From Ga0077555 sp963741565 (GTDB lineage: Bacteria > Pseudomonadota > Alphaproteobacteria > Rhizobiales > Hyphomicrobiaceae): a DNA stretch of 64,000 nucleotides. A program made the translations under genes and the position numbers. Position 1 is the first letter of the stretch. The number at the start of each line of letters is the position of its first letter. Of this stretch, positions 7,948 to 15,715 are shown one piece after another. The DNA lies in assembly GCA_963741565.1 (NCBI GenBank), contig CAVUIK010000017.1, positions 186,001 through 250,000 on the forward strand. The letters run 5' to 3'. The notes below the pieces were generated by a model. That model was not told the origin of the DNA, did no database searches, and saw only the letters and a list, made by a program, of their open reading frames with translations.

Positions 7948-9216
7948 ATGTTCGGCTGGCGCAAACGCAACGACGGCTTCGAGTGGCACAAGTATGTGCG
8001 CACCACGATCAAACTTCGGCGCGAAGCGCGCCGCGACAAGGCTGAGCGACTCAAGGATGAGGCGGCGGCGCGTGTCGCTGCCGCTGGCGTAGCGGCCGGC
8101 AAGGCCGCCCAGGCCGGCGCCCGCCAGCTTGGCGCGGGGTCTCAGCACGCGGCTCGCAGTCTCGGCACCGGTCTCGCGCACTGTGTCGCCGGTATCGGAC
8201 GCGGCATCGCCAACCTCGGAACCACCCTGCAGCACAGGCTGACCCCGCTCTTGCGGCCGATGGCCGAGCCCCGCATTGCAGGTCCGCTCGCAATCGTCGG
8301 CGCGATCGCCTTGGCGGCCGGCTTCATTCGGTCGCGCAACGCCGGGCTGGTGGATCGCGACGCCACCATCACGCTCTACATCGGCGGCGCTGCGCTTCTG
8401 GTCGCCTGTGTCCCGGCTCTGATCGTCGGACATGGCGGGCCATGGCCGTCCTTGCTCCAGCGCCTGAGCAAGCGCGTGCGCGGCGGCGTCGCCACCACGC
8501 TCGCAGCTGGCGCGCTGGCGGGCTCCGGATGGGCGATCATGGGTGGGCCGCTGCGCCTGCCGGCCTTGCCTGGAATGCCGGCGATGCCCTTCATCACGGC
8601 TGCAACAACCAGTATCGAGGGGCGCGCGGTCGCGCAAACCGGGGACACCTTGCGCGTGGGGTCGGCGACCGTTCGGCTTGTCGGCATCGAGGCCCCGGAG
8701 CGGGATCAGCGCTGCGCCAAACCCGGTAACAAGCGCTGGCGGTGCGGTGAGGCGGCTGCCGCCGCGCTCAGCCGGCTGGCGCAGGGGCGCACGCTCAAGT
8801 GCGACGTCGGCAAGGCGGATGCCGCGGGCGTCGCCGCCGGAACCTGCTTCGACGGCGCTACCAACATCAACGCAGCACTCGTGAAAGGCGGCCACGTATT
8901 CGCCGACACAGGTGTGCTGGCCAGCTATCGCGCCGCCGAAGCCGAAGCGCGCGTCGCCAAGGCGGGCGTTTGGGCTGGCGAGGCCGACCGGCCCGCGATC
9001 TGGCGGACAAAGGTTTGGGACGAAGCGAAACGCAAAGCACCGGACGGCTGCCCGATCAAAGGACGCGCCACCGGCTCCGGGCGCGCGAAGGTCTACGTCT
9101 TGCCATGGCAGCCCGAGTATGAGCGCGCCGCCGTCTCGAAGACCCGCGGCGACCGCTGGTTTTGCACAGAGGAAGAGGCCATCACCGCCGGCTGGACGGT
9201 GGCCGGTCGAAATTGA
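7948..9216 (+). CDS. Membrane-anchored thermonuclease (SNase)-like protein with C-terminal sunset-type domain
   Basis: 422 residues in an unusual order. Residues 1-100 are charged and Ala-rich helix. Three hydrophobic stretches follow at about 112-130, 141-163 and 185-205. The SNase-like domain spans about 225-345, with TLRVGSATVRLVGIEAPE matching the strand carrying the metal-binding Asp region and a later ALVKGGHVFA segment; four Cys in this domain may form disulfides. The last 55 residues, CPIKGR to CTEEEAITAGW, match the small Cys-containing module often found at the end of such nucleases. GGGG precedes the ATG. Location in the membrane with the nuclease domain outside is inferred. Activity on DNA is not proven: the usual Arg residues are not all evident. 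Confidence 0.75.
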   Translation: MFGWRKRNDGFEWHKYVRTTIKLRREARRDKAERLKDEAAARVAAAGVAAGKAAQAGARQLGAGSQHAARSLGTGLAHCVAGIGRGIANLGTTLQHRLTPLLRPMAEPRIAGPLAIVGAIALAAGFIRSRNAGLVDRDATITLYIGGAALLVACVPALIVGHGGPWPSLLQRLSKRVRGGVATTLAAGALAGSGWAIMGGPLRLPALPGMPAMPFITAATTSIEGRAVAQTGDTLRVGSATVRLVGIEAPERDQRCAKPGNKRWRCGEAAAAALSRLAQGRTLKCDVGKADAAGVAAGTCFDGATNINAALVKGGHVFADTGVLASYRAAEAEARVAKAGVWAGEADRPAIWRTKVWDEAKRKAPDGCPIKGRATGSGRAKVYVLPWQPEYERAAVSKTRGDRWFCTEEEAITAGWTVAGRN

Positions 9217-9282
9217 GGGAGAGCCACGCACCTAGGCCTTCGACCCAACCAATAGCAATAACCTCGGCCGACACGATCGCTG

Positions 9283-11715
9283 TCACCCGCGGATTTCGCC
9301 ACCGGTCGTGCGCTTGACCTCGGCGACCACTTTCTTGGCCACCGCCTCGATTTCCTCATCGGTCAGTGTTTTGAATTTCGGCGCGAGCGTAACCTCGATC
9401 GCCAGCGACTTCTTGTCGGCGCCGAGATTGCCTCCTTCGAACACGTCGAACACGCGCACGGCCGAGATCAGCGCCTTCTCGGCTCCTTGCGCGGCTTTGA
9501 TCACGTCACCAGCCGCCACGGCCTTGTCGAGAACGAAGGCGAAGTCGCGCGTCACAGGCAGCAGATCGCCGGCGTCGAGCGCCGGCTTGGCACGCCCTTT
9601 TCGCTTCTCGGCGGGCAGCGCATTGAGGAACACCTCGAAACCAGCAGCCGGTGCGGCGAGCCCCAGCAGCTTCATCGTGTCGGGGTGGATCTCGCCGAAG
9701 TGCGCGAGCACGACCTTCGGGCCGAGCCGCAACACGCCCGAGCGGCCCGGATGGAACCAACCTGGCGCATCGCGCGAGATCTGCGCCTTCGACGGATCGA
9801 ACCCCAGCGTTGCCAGCAACGCCATCGCGTCCGCCTTGACGTCGAACACATCGGCGCTCTCGGCCTTGCCGTCCCAATGGCGGCCCGAACCCGCAATCCG
9901 CACCGCCCCTGCCCGTACACCGGCCGCCGTCACGAATTGATCGCCTTCCGCGTCGCCGCGATAGGCCTGGCCCACCTCGAACAGCGCCACATCCGCAAAG
10001 CCACGGTTGCGATTGCGCGCCGACGCTGCCAGCAGTCCCGGCAGCAGGCTCGGGCGCATCGTCGTCATTTCCGTCGATATCGGATTGGCGAGCTCCAGCG
10101 CCTCCGCGCCACCGCCGAAATGGCGTGCCTCTTCCTCGCGGATGAAGCTCCACGTGATGGCCTCGACCATGCCGCGGCCGGCGAGCGACCGGCGCGAGCG
10201 GCGCACGCGCTTCTGCAGCTCGGTCAGCGTGGCTCGCGTCACACCGCCATCGAGCCTGGGCAACGGCACCGACGGCACCGTCTCGAGACCGGCGATGCGC
10301 GCCACTTCCTCGACGAGGTCCGCCGGGCCATGCACGTCCGGGCGCCAGCTCGGCGCGGTGACCTTGAAAGCCGGCCCCTTGCCCTCGATGACGAAGCCCA
10401 GCGCCTCGAGCGTGCGGCGGATCTCAGCATCGGGGATCTTGATCCCCATCAGCTTCTCGACACGGGCGAATTCGAAATCGACCGTGAACGGTGTCACCGG
10501 TGGCTTGCCCGCTATCTTTTTCCTCGACGGCGTGCCGCCGGCCACGTCCAGCATCATGCGGGTTGCGAGGTCGAGACCCGGCTCGATGAAGGCCGGATCG
10601 ACGCCGCGCTCGAAGCGATAGCGCGCGTCGGTCTGCACGCCGGCCTTGCGCCCGGTCGCAGCCGTTCGCCCGGGATCGAAGTAGGCGCACTCGATGAGGA
10701 TGTTGGTGGTCGCTTCTGTGCTGCCGGTATCCGCGCCACCGAGAATGCCGCCGAAGCCGAGCACCGCTCGGTCATCGGCAATGACGCACATGCTGTCGTC
10801 GGTCACGTAGTCACGACCATTTAGGCCCAGAAACTTCTCGGAGGGCTTCGAGAGCCGCGCGCGGATCGCACCTTTGAGCTTGTCGGCATCATAGACGTGC
10901 AGCGGACGGCCGCGATCCACCGAGATGTAGTTGGTTACGTCGACAACCGCGTTAATCGGCTTCTGGCCAATGGCGGTGAGGCGCTTCTGCAGCCAGGCCG
11001 GCGCCGGTCCATTCTTGATGCCTTTGATGTAACGCCCGGCAAAGCACGGGCAAGCCAAGTCGTCGCCGCCGGGGAACTCCAGCTTGATCTCAACCGGGCA
11101 GTCGAAAGTGCCTTCGACGCCGTCGAGCTTTTTCTCAGCCTTCAACGTGCCGAGCCCAGCGGCGGCCAGATCGCGCGCGATGCCGCGGACACCGGTGCAG
11201 TCAGGCCGGTTCGGCGTCAGCTTCACTTCGATCACCACATCGCCGAGGCCCATCACGTCGATATACCGCTGGCCGATCTTGTCAGCGAATTTGGCTTCGA
11301 GATCGACGATGCCATGATGATCGTCGGAGAGTTGCATCTCCCGCTCCGAAAGCATCATGCCGTTGGAGACCACGCCGCGCACCGGTTTCTTCTCGAGCGT
11401 CAGGCCAGTGCCGGGAATGTAGGCGCCGAGCGGCGCGAACACGCCGACGAGGCCGGTCTTGGCATTCGGCGCGCCACAGACGACCTCGACTGACGGCTTG
11501 CCCGTCGCGATCTCGACCTGCAGCACCTGCAGCTTGTCGGCGTTGGGGTGGCGCTTGGCGTCCAGCACGCGTGCGATCGTGAACGCGCCGAGCTTAGCCG
11601 CCGGGTCATCGATCAACTCCACCTCGAGCCCGATCTGGTCGAGCTTTGCTTTGATTTCCGCCAGCGAGGCGCTGGTTTCGAGATGATCCTTCAGCCAGGC
11701 GAGTGTGAATTTCAT
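9283..11715 (-). CDS. pheT: Phenylalanine--tRNA ligase beta subunit
   Basis: 810 residues, the standard length. Domain order is that of bacterial PheT: EMAP/tRNA-binding OB fold (about 39-150, with VVCGAPNAKTGL), B3/B4 editing module (about 210-385, with the RFERGVDP motif), B5 (about 400-475), the catalytic-like core, and the C-terminal ferredoxin-fold anticodon-binding domain (about 715-808, with DFAFVLDK and FDVFEGG). PheT pairs with PheS as an alpha2-beta2 enzyme that charges tRNA-Phe. Unusually, no pheS lies upstream; the next gene on this strand is infC, 280 bases away. Confidence 0.97.
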   Translation of the reverse strand: MKFTLAWLKDHLETSASLAEIKAKLDQIGLEVELIDDPAAKLGAFTIARVLDAKRHPNADKLQVLQVEIATGKPSVEVVCGAPNAKTGLVGVFAPLGAYIPGTGLTLEKKPVRGVVSNGMMLSEREMQLSDDHHGIVDLEAKFADKIGQRYIDVMGLGDVVIEVKLTPNRPDCTGVRGIARDLAAAGLGTLKAEKKLDGVEGTFDCPVEIKLEFPGGDDLACPCFAGRYIKGIKNGPAPAWLQKRLTAIGQKPINAVVDVTNYISVDRGRPLHVYDADKLKGAIRARLSKPSEKFLGLNGRDYVTDDSMCVIADDRAVLGFGGILGGADTGSTEATTNILIECAYFDPGRTAATGRKAGVQTDARYRFERGVDPAFIEPGLDLATRMMLDVAGGTPSRKKIAGKPPVTPFTVDFEFARVEKLMGIKIPDAEIRRTLEALGFVIEGKGPAFKVTAPSWRPDVHGPADLVEEVARIAGLETVPSVPLPRLDGGVTRATLTELQKRVRRSRRSLAGRGMVEAITWSFIREEEARHFGGGAEALELANPISTEMTTMRPSLLPGLLAASARNRNRGFADVALFEVGQAYRGDAEGDQFVTAAGVRAGAVRIAGSGRHWDGKAESADVFDVKADAMALLATLGFDPSKAQISRDAPGWFHPGRSGVLRLGPKVVLAHFGEIHPDTMKLLGLAAPAAGFEVFLNALPAEKRKGRAKPALDAGDLLPVTRDFAFVLDKAVAAGDVIKAAQGAEKALISAVRVFDVFEGGNLGADKKSLAIEVTLAPKFKTLTDEEIEAVAKKVVAEVKRTTGGEIRG

Positions 11716-11769
11716 TCCAGCATCTTTCGTGCGTCCACCGCCTTTCCCAGCCAGGGGCTGGCGCGCGGC

Positions 11770-11800
11770 CCCCCTTCCCTCGCGGGTAAGGGGGTGGGGT
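11770..11800. repeat. GC-rich palindromic intergenic element
   Basis: Arms CCCCCTT (11770-11776) and AAGGGGG (11788-11794) enclose an inner CCC/GGG pair, followed by GGGG-rich sequence. A second small inverted repeat, CCAGCC with GGCTGG, lies at 11747-11761. The pattern resembles short C- and G-tract palindromes that are scattered between genes in many proteobacteria. It sits where rpmI, rplT and pheS would be expected. I saw no second copy in the window. Confidence 0.5.
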
Positions 11801-11917
11801 GGGGATTGTCAGGACCCGAGTGCTAATCGGTTTTCGCGGCAGCGCCAAGCGCGCCGCTCGTGTGGTGATTGCGAAGTCCGCCTGGTTCCGTCGGCTGGCC
11901 GGGACCCGACATGAGAA

Positions 11918-11942
11918 AGCCCCGGCGAGGAACGCCGGGGCT
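11918..11942 (-). terminator. Rho-independent terminator after infC
   Basis: Arms 11918-11927 and 11933-11942 (AGCCCCGGCG and its complement) pair perfectly around AGGAA. On the minus strand TTTCTC follows. It lies 54 bases after the infC stop, so infC is probably not cotranscribed with pheT. Confidence 0.85.
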
Positions 11943-11995
11943 CGAAAGTCATGTTGTGACAAGCGAGGCTGGGACGGTCCCAATCGCTGACGCGG

Positions 11996-12538
11996 TCACT
12001 TGGGAGCCAGAATCATGATCATCTGGTTGCGTCCCTCGAACTTGGGCTCGTACTCGACCTTGGCAAAGCTCTCGGTATCGGTCTTGACCCGCTGGAGCAC
12101 TTCCATGCCGAGGTGCGTGTGCGCCATCTCGCGGCCGCGGAAACGCAGGGTGATCTTCACCTTGTCGCCTTCCTCGAAGAAGCGCCGGATGGCTTTCATC
12201 TTGGTGTCGTAATCGTGGTCATCGATGCTCGGACGCATCTTGACCTCCTTGATCTCGACGACCTTCTGCTTCTTGCGGGCTTCGGCAGCTTTCTTCTGTT
12301 CCTGATACTTGAACTTGCCGAAGTCCATGATCTTGCAGACCGGCGGATCGGCGTCCGGCGAAATTTCGACAAGGTCGAGCCCCGCCTCGAGTGCGCGGCT
12401 GGCCGCTTCGAGCTTCGGCACAACGCCGACGTTCTGGCCGCTTTCGTCGATCAATCTGACTTCACGGACCCGGATCTGCTCATTGATTCTGGGACCGGTT
12501 TGCTCGCGCTCGGGCGCGGCGCGCATGGGACGACGTAT
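11996..12538 (-). CDS. infC: Translation initiation factor IF-3
   Basis: 180 residues when begun at the ATA codon at 12538-12536. The protein opens IRRPMRAAPER and has the IF-3 N-domain (NEQIRVREVRLID), the lysine-rich linker (KYQEQKKAAEARKKQK) and the C-domain ending MIMILAPK. IF-3 binds the 30S subunit and rejects non-standard start codons. AAGGAGG lies exactly six bases before the ATA, and this is the only strong ribosome binding site nearby; the frame is open upstream but that part looks non-coding. A rare AUU-, AUC- or AUA-type start is the known basis of infC autoregulation. The gene follows a glycosyltransferase gene on the same strand and ends in a strong hairpin. Confidence 0.96.
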   Translation of the reverse strand: MRRPMRAAPEREQTGPRINEQIRVREVRLIDESGQNVGVVPKLEAASRALEAGLDLVEISPDADPPVCKIMDFGKFKYQEQKKAAEARKKQKVVEIKEVKMRPSIDDHDYDTKMKAIRRFFEEGDKVKITLRFRGREMAHTHLGMEVLQRVKTDTESFAKVEYEPKFEGRNQMIMILAPK

Positions 12539-12551
12539 GTTGGGCCTCCTT
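12536..12551 (-). promoter_or_regulatory. infC ribosome binding site with ATA start codon
   Basis: AAGGAGG at 12551-12545, spacer CCCAAC, then ATA at 12538-12536. This decides the infC start and predicts autogenous translational control: IF-3 discriminates against such codons, so excess IF-3 lowers its own synthesis. Confidence 0.85.
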
Positions 12552-12672
12552 CGGTGGCTGCACAGGGAAACGGTGACTACGATGTAAGCCGACGGGCTGC
12601 CGATGGCAATATAGCGGCAACTCGACGCACCTGGAGTTGAGAATTCGCGCTTCTCGGCCACAAGTCAAGCCA

Positions 12673-13920
12673 TCAGTGCAGCTGCACCCCACTGGATCGT
12701 GCATCTGTGGCCCGCACGAAACGCTTAGCCAGCGTCGTATTGAGCAGTTCGTCGTATGCTTCCAGCGTTTTCAGCTTCATGACGTCGAGCGAGAAATGGC
12801 CGATCGCATGCTCGCGCGCCCTGAGGCCGAGCGCCGCTCGCTCAGCAGCCGACAAGTCGAGTGCCCGCAACAGGCTGGCGGCGAGTGCCGGTGCATCCCC
12901 AGGCGGCACCAACCAGCCCGTGATGCGCTCTGGTGGAACGTCGGGTTCGGCGAGGACGGTTTCCGGAGGCGCGCCGAGGCGCGTGGCGATGACGGGCGAC
13001 CGCATCGCCTGGGCCTCGATGGCGACACGCCCGAAAGCTTCCGGCTCGATCGAGCCGATCACCGTCACACTGGCGGCGGCCAGCGCCGCAACCATGTCAT
13101 CGCAATGCCCGACCAGCTTGATTCGGTCCCCTAGACCGTTGCGGTCGATTGCCTGGCGCAAACCGGCCGCATAGCCGCGCCGGCCCTGATCGTCGCCAGC
13201 CAGAACCACGACGGTGTCGGCTCGCACGGCAACCGGCAGGCGCGCAAACGCTTCGATAACGACACCTTGCCCTTTCCAGCTGGTCAGTCGCGCCGCCTGC
13301 AGCACAATCCGCTCGCCAGCCCCGATGCCCCAACTGTCGCGCAGCCGCTGCATCCGCTCCACCGGCACGCGCGCGGGATCATAGACGTCGAAATCGACGC
13401 CACGATGGATGACCCGAATCACGTCCGGCGACGTTCCGTAACGGCTCCGGATCAGCGCACCGGTGTAGCCAGAGTTGGCGATGACCCGGTCTGCTCGCGC
13501 CATGACGCTGTTATAGAGCCGCTTCAAGTGTCCGCGCTCGGCATAGGCGCCGTGATAGGTGGTAACGAACGGGACCTTGGCGCGCCGCGCCGCGATCAGA
13601 GCACTCCAGGCCGGCGCGCGGCTTCGGGCGTGCACCAGCGAGACAGCCTCGCGCCGGAATAGGCCAGCGAGTGCCAAGGCATTGAGGGAAATTCGGGCCG
13701 GATTCTTGGTGGCCGCCGGAAAGGCGATCAGTTCGCCGCCCGCCGCCGTGATCCGCTCGGCGAGCCGGCCACCGTCGGTAGCGACCAGGGCTCGGCCACC
13801 GGCGCGTACGATTGCCTCCGTGATCTCGATCGTCGACAGCTCGGCGCCGCCCGTGTCGAGCCTCGGGATGATCTGGAGTATGGTCGGTCGCTCGATCGGC
13901 AACGATCGGTCCTTCAACAA
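12673..13920 (-). CDS. Glycosyltransferase family 4 protein
   Basis: About 415 residues with a GT-B fold. The N-domain has the GT4 acceptor-side motif PRLDTGGAE; the C-domain has VLQAARLTSWKGQ and the retaining-GT motif EPEAFGRVAIE (two Glu seven residues apart) that binds the nucleotide sugar. Such enzymes transfer sugars in lipopolysaccharide core or exopolysaccharide synthesis on the cytoplasmic face of the membrane. The start is uncertain: the best candidates are TTG codons at 13920 and 13917 with no clear ribosome binding site. It is divergent from, and nearly overlaps, a hydrolase gene, and lies upstream of infC on the same strand. Confidence 0.85.
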   Translation of the reverse strand: MLKDRSLPIERPTILQIIPRLDTGGAELSTIEITEAIVRAGGRALVATDGGRLAERITAAGGELIAFPAATKNPARISLNALALAGLFRREAVSLVHARSRAPAWSALIAARRAKVPFVTTYHGAYAERGHLKRLYNSVMARADRVIANSGYTGALIRSRYGTSPDVIRVIHRGVDFDVYDPARVPVERMQRLRDSWGIGAGERIVLQAARLTSWKGQGVVIEAFARLPVAVRADTVVVLAGDDQGRRGYAAGLRQAIDRNGLGDRIKLVGHCDDMVAALAAASVTVIGSIEPEAFGRVAIEAQAMRSPVIATRLGAPPETVLAEPDVPPERITGWLVPPGDAPALAASLLRALDLSAAERAALGLRAREHAIGHFSLDVMKLKTLEAYDELLNTTLAKRFVRATDARSSGVQLH

Positions 13921-13937
13921 TGGGCAAAGCGCGGCGG

Positions 13938-14738
13938 ATGTCAGGATCAGAACACCAATTCATCAGCGTTGGCGATGGCGCCCGTTGCCGCCGCATTGCA
14001 CACATTGCGGCGCCGGGACGGGCCGATGCGGGCCCGGGGCTCCTCTGGCTACCGGGCTTCAGGTCCGAGATGACCAGCCTCAAGGCGACCGCGTTAGCCG
14101 AATGGGCCGACGTGCAGGGGGTCGCAATGACCCGCTTCGACTACTCGGGCCATGGCCGGTCCGAAGGCCGGTTCGAGGAGGGCACGCTCAGCCACTGGCT
14201 GGAGGAGACAGTGGCTGTTTTTACGCGGCTCACGAGCGGCCCGCAGATCGTGATCGGCTCGAGCATGGGCGGGCATCTCGCCCTGCTGCTGTTGCGCAGC
14301 TTGATGCAGGAGCAGCCGAGCCTGGCGGCGCGGATCAAGGCTCTGGTGCTGATTGCACCCGCCTGGGACATGGCCGAGCTGATGTGGAGCCGTTTTCCCG
14401 AGAGTGTCCGCAAAACGATCATGGAGACCGGCGTTTATCTCCGTCCATCGCGGTACGGCGACGGTCCCTATCCCGTTACCCGCGCGCTGATCGAGGACGG
14501 CCGCCATCACCTGATCGGCACGACACCGTTCGATCCGGGCCGGCCGGTCATCATCTTGCACGGCTTGCAGGATCCAGATGTGCCTTGGGAGCACACCCTG
14601 GACCTCGTCGCACACCTGTCTGGCGATTGGGCACGCGTTCACGCTGTGCCTGACGGCGACCACCGCCTATCGCGACCCGAAGACCTCAAGCTGCTGCTCG
14701 ACATCGTCGGATCGTTGTCGGCCGATCGTGAAACTTAG
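13938..14738 (+). CDS. Alpha/beta hydrolase, thioesterase/esterase type
   Basis: About 266 residues. The nucleophile elbow is GSSMGG, the acid is in LHGLQDPDVPW, and the base His is in GDHRLS; the first strand carries LWLPGFRSEM, providing the oxyanion hole. The layout matches the small alpha/beta hydrolases related to ABHD10-type (palmitoyl-)thioesterases. An earlier ATG at 13920 is in frame, but it overlaps the first codon of the divergent glycosyltransferase gene, so ATG 13938 is preferred. A 6-bp hairpin (AGCCGC with GCGGCT) overlaps the stop but has no T run. The natural substrate is unknown. Confidence 0.85.
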   Translation: MSGSEHQFISVGDGARCRRIAHIAAPGRADAGPGLLWLPGFRSEMTSLKATALAEWADVQGVAMTRFDYSGHGRSEGRFEEGTLSHWLEETVAVFTRLTSGPQIVIGSSMGGHLALLLLRSLMQEQPSLAARIKALVLIAPAWDMAELMWSRFPESVRKTIMETGVYLRPSRYGDGPYPVTRALIEDGRHHLIGTTPFDPGRPVIILHGLQDPDVPWEHTLDLVAHLSGDWARVHAVPDGDHRLSRPEDLKLLLDIVGSLSADRET

Positions 14739-15067
14739 CCGCGCTGGTGCGGCTCGGCGCTCGGCCGAAGTGCCAAAACGGCCAATCCAACCAAAAACCA
14801 GAGCGCCCCAAAAATCCGCCCGCTTCGGCTCAAGTGCTGCATATCACTTCTAGCCCCGTCCCGCTTCAATGTTGACGACTGACTCATTTTTCTCACCCGC
14901 AGAAAAACGCCACTTTTATGTCCGTCTATCGATTCTGTAGTACCTTAACACTTTTTTAAACTAAGCTATTGGGCAGCCTGGTCAACAGGGTTCGGCACAA
15001 CTTTCAAGATATTGGCGTTGCGTTGCCAGAACAACACAGCCGCAGATTGTAGTCGCTCCGCAGCCCT
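14739..15067. other. Intergenic stretch without a recognisable gene
   Basis: No open frame here looks coding. The part from about 14880 to 14970 is markedly AT-rich for this window, with runs such as ACTTTTTTAAAC, and could hold promoter or upstream activating sequence for the heat shock gene. I see no tRNA or known small RNA. Confidence 0.5.
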
Positions 15068-15095
15068 CTTGAATCCGGCCTTTCGCTTCCCAGAT
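15068..15095 (+). promoter_or_regulatory. RpoH-type heat shock promoter candidate of hsp20
   Basis: CTTGAA at 15068-15073 and CCAGAT at 15090-15095 are 16 bases apart, close to the alphaproteobacterial sigma-32 pattern (CTTGAA and a CC-rich -10). The predicted transcript would begin near 15102 and have a leader of about 90 bases. Confidence 0.55.
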
Positions 15096-15101
15096 GAGGC
15101 T

Positions 15102-15193
15102 CGTGCACGCCTCTCGAGGGTGCACAGTTCAAGCCGCCGGGCCCCGCGTGGGACGGTTTCACAGCACCTTGCTTCCTGAAGGAGGACACTATG
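15102..15193 (+). promoter_or_regulatory. ROSE-type RNA thermometer in the hsp20 leader
   Basis: Three successive hairpins can be drawn. Hairpin 1: GTGCAC at 15103-15108 with GTGCAC at 15120-15125, plus CCTC/GAGG inside. Hairpin 2: AA-CCG-CCC with GGG-CGG-TT around 15131-15160. Hairpin 3: CTTCC (15172-15176) with the ribosome binding site GGAGG (15181-15185), preceded by TTGCT, the conserved UYGCU of ROSE elements. The last hairpin would hide the ribosome binding site at low temperature and melt on heating, the established ROSE mechanism in rhizobial small heat shock genes. Confidence 0.72.
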
Positions 15194-15643
15194 CGACCCT
15201 ATGATTTTGCTCCGCTTTATCGCTCGACCGTTGGTTTTGACCGCCTCGTCCAGCTCTTGGACAGCGTCGCCGGTCTTGAGGGCGATGCCCCCGCCTACCC
15301 GCCTTACAACATCGAACGGACATCCGAGAGCGAGTACGCGATCTCGATGGCGGTCGCCGGCTTCGCCCAAGACGACATCAAGCTCGAGGTCAAGGAGCAG
15401 CTGCTCACCATCAAGGGTGAGAAGGCGCCGGAGGCCAAGGACCGCCAGTTCCTGCATCGAGGCATCGCGACCCGCGCCTTCGAGCGCCGGTTCCAGCTTG
15501 CCGATCACGTCGAGGTCAAGGGCGCTGAGATGAAGGACGGCCTGCTCATTATCGAGCTCGTCCGCAACGTGCCGGAGCGCCTGAAGCCGCGCGCGATCGC
15601 GATCGGCGCCGGTGCGCCGAAGCAGATCGAGGCGCACGCCTGA
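15191..15643 (+). CDS. Small heat shock protein, Hsp20 (IbpA-like) family
   Basis: 150 residues. The N-terminal arm begins RPYDFAPLYRSTVGFDRL, typical of class A rhizobial small heat shock proteins. The alpha-crystallin domain covers about 35-130 (YNIERTSESEYAISMAV to LLIIELV), and the C-terminal tail carries the IAI motif that bridges dimers in the oligomer. The protein holds unfolding clients for DnaK/ClpB. AAGGAGG lies five to seven bases before the ATG. Regulation is double: an RpoH-like promoter and a ROSE-type leader. A bidirectional hairpin ends the unit. Confidence 0.95.
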   Translation: MRPYDFAPLYRSTVGFDRLVQLLDSVAGLEGDAPAYPPYNIERTSESEYAISMAVAGFAQDDIKLEVKEQLLTIKGEKAPEAKDRQFLHRGIATRAFERRFQLADHVEVKGAEMKDGLLIIELVRNVPERLKPRAIAIGAGAPKQIEAHA

Positions 15644-15669
15644 TCACGCAGCGCTCACCTGAAACGAAG

Positions 15670-15696
15670 CGGGCGGCCTCATCTCGGGGCCGCCCG
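15670..15696. terminator. Convergent terminator between hsp20 and the CoA-transferase operon
   Basis: Arms CGGGCGGCC (15670-15678) and GGCCGCCCG (15688-15696) pair perfectly around a nine-base loop, followed on the plus strand by TTCCTTGT. It lies 27 bases after hsp20 and 20 bases after the minus-strand operon end, so it can serve both. Confidence 0.78.
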
Positions 15697-15715
15697 TTCC
15701 TTGTGGATTCTAGCC

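Noticed and set aside
9487..10824. Long plus-strand open frames opposite pheT
   Set aside because: Shadows of the pheT coding sequence with no recognisable domain.
11818..11826. GAGTGCTAA, half of a CIRCE operator
   Set aside because: The matching TTAGCACTC is not nine bases upstream, and pheT is not an HrcA target. A half site of nine bases can occur by chance.
12539..12661. N-terminal extension of IF-3 from an upstream start
   Set aside because: The extension lacks family similarity and a ribosome binding site; AAGGAGG lies inside it, positioned for the ATA.
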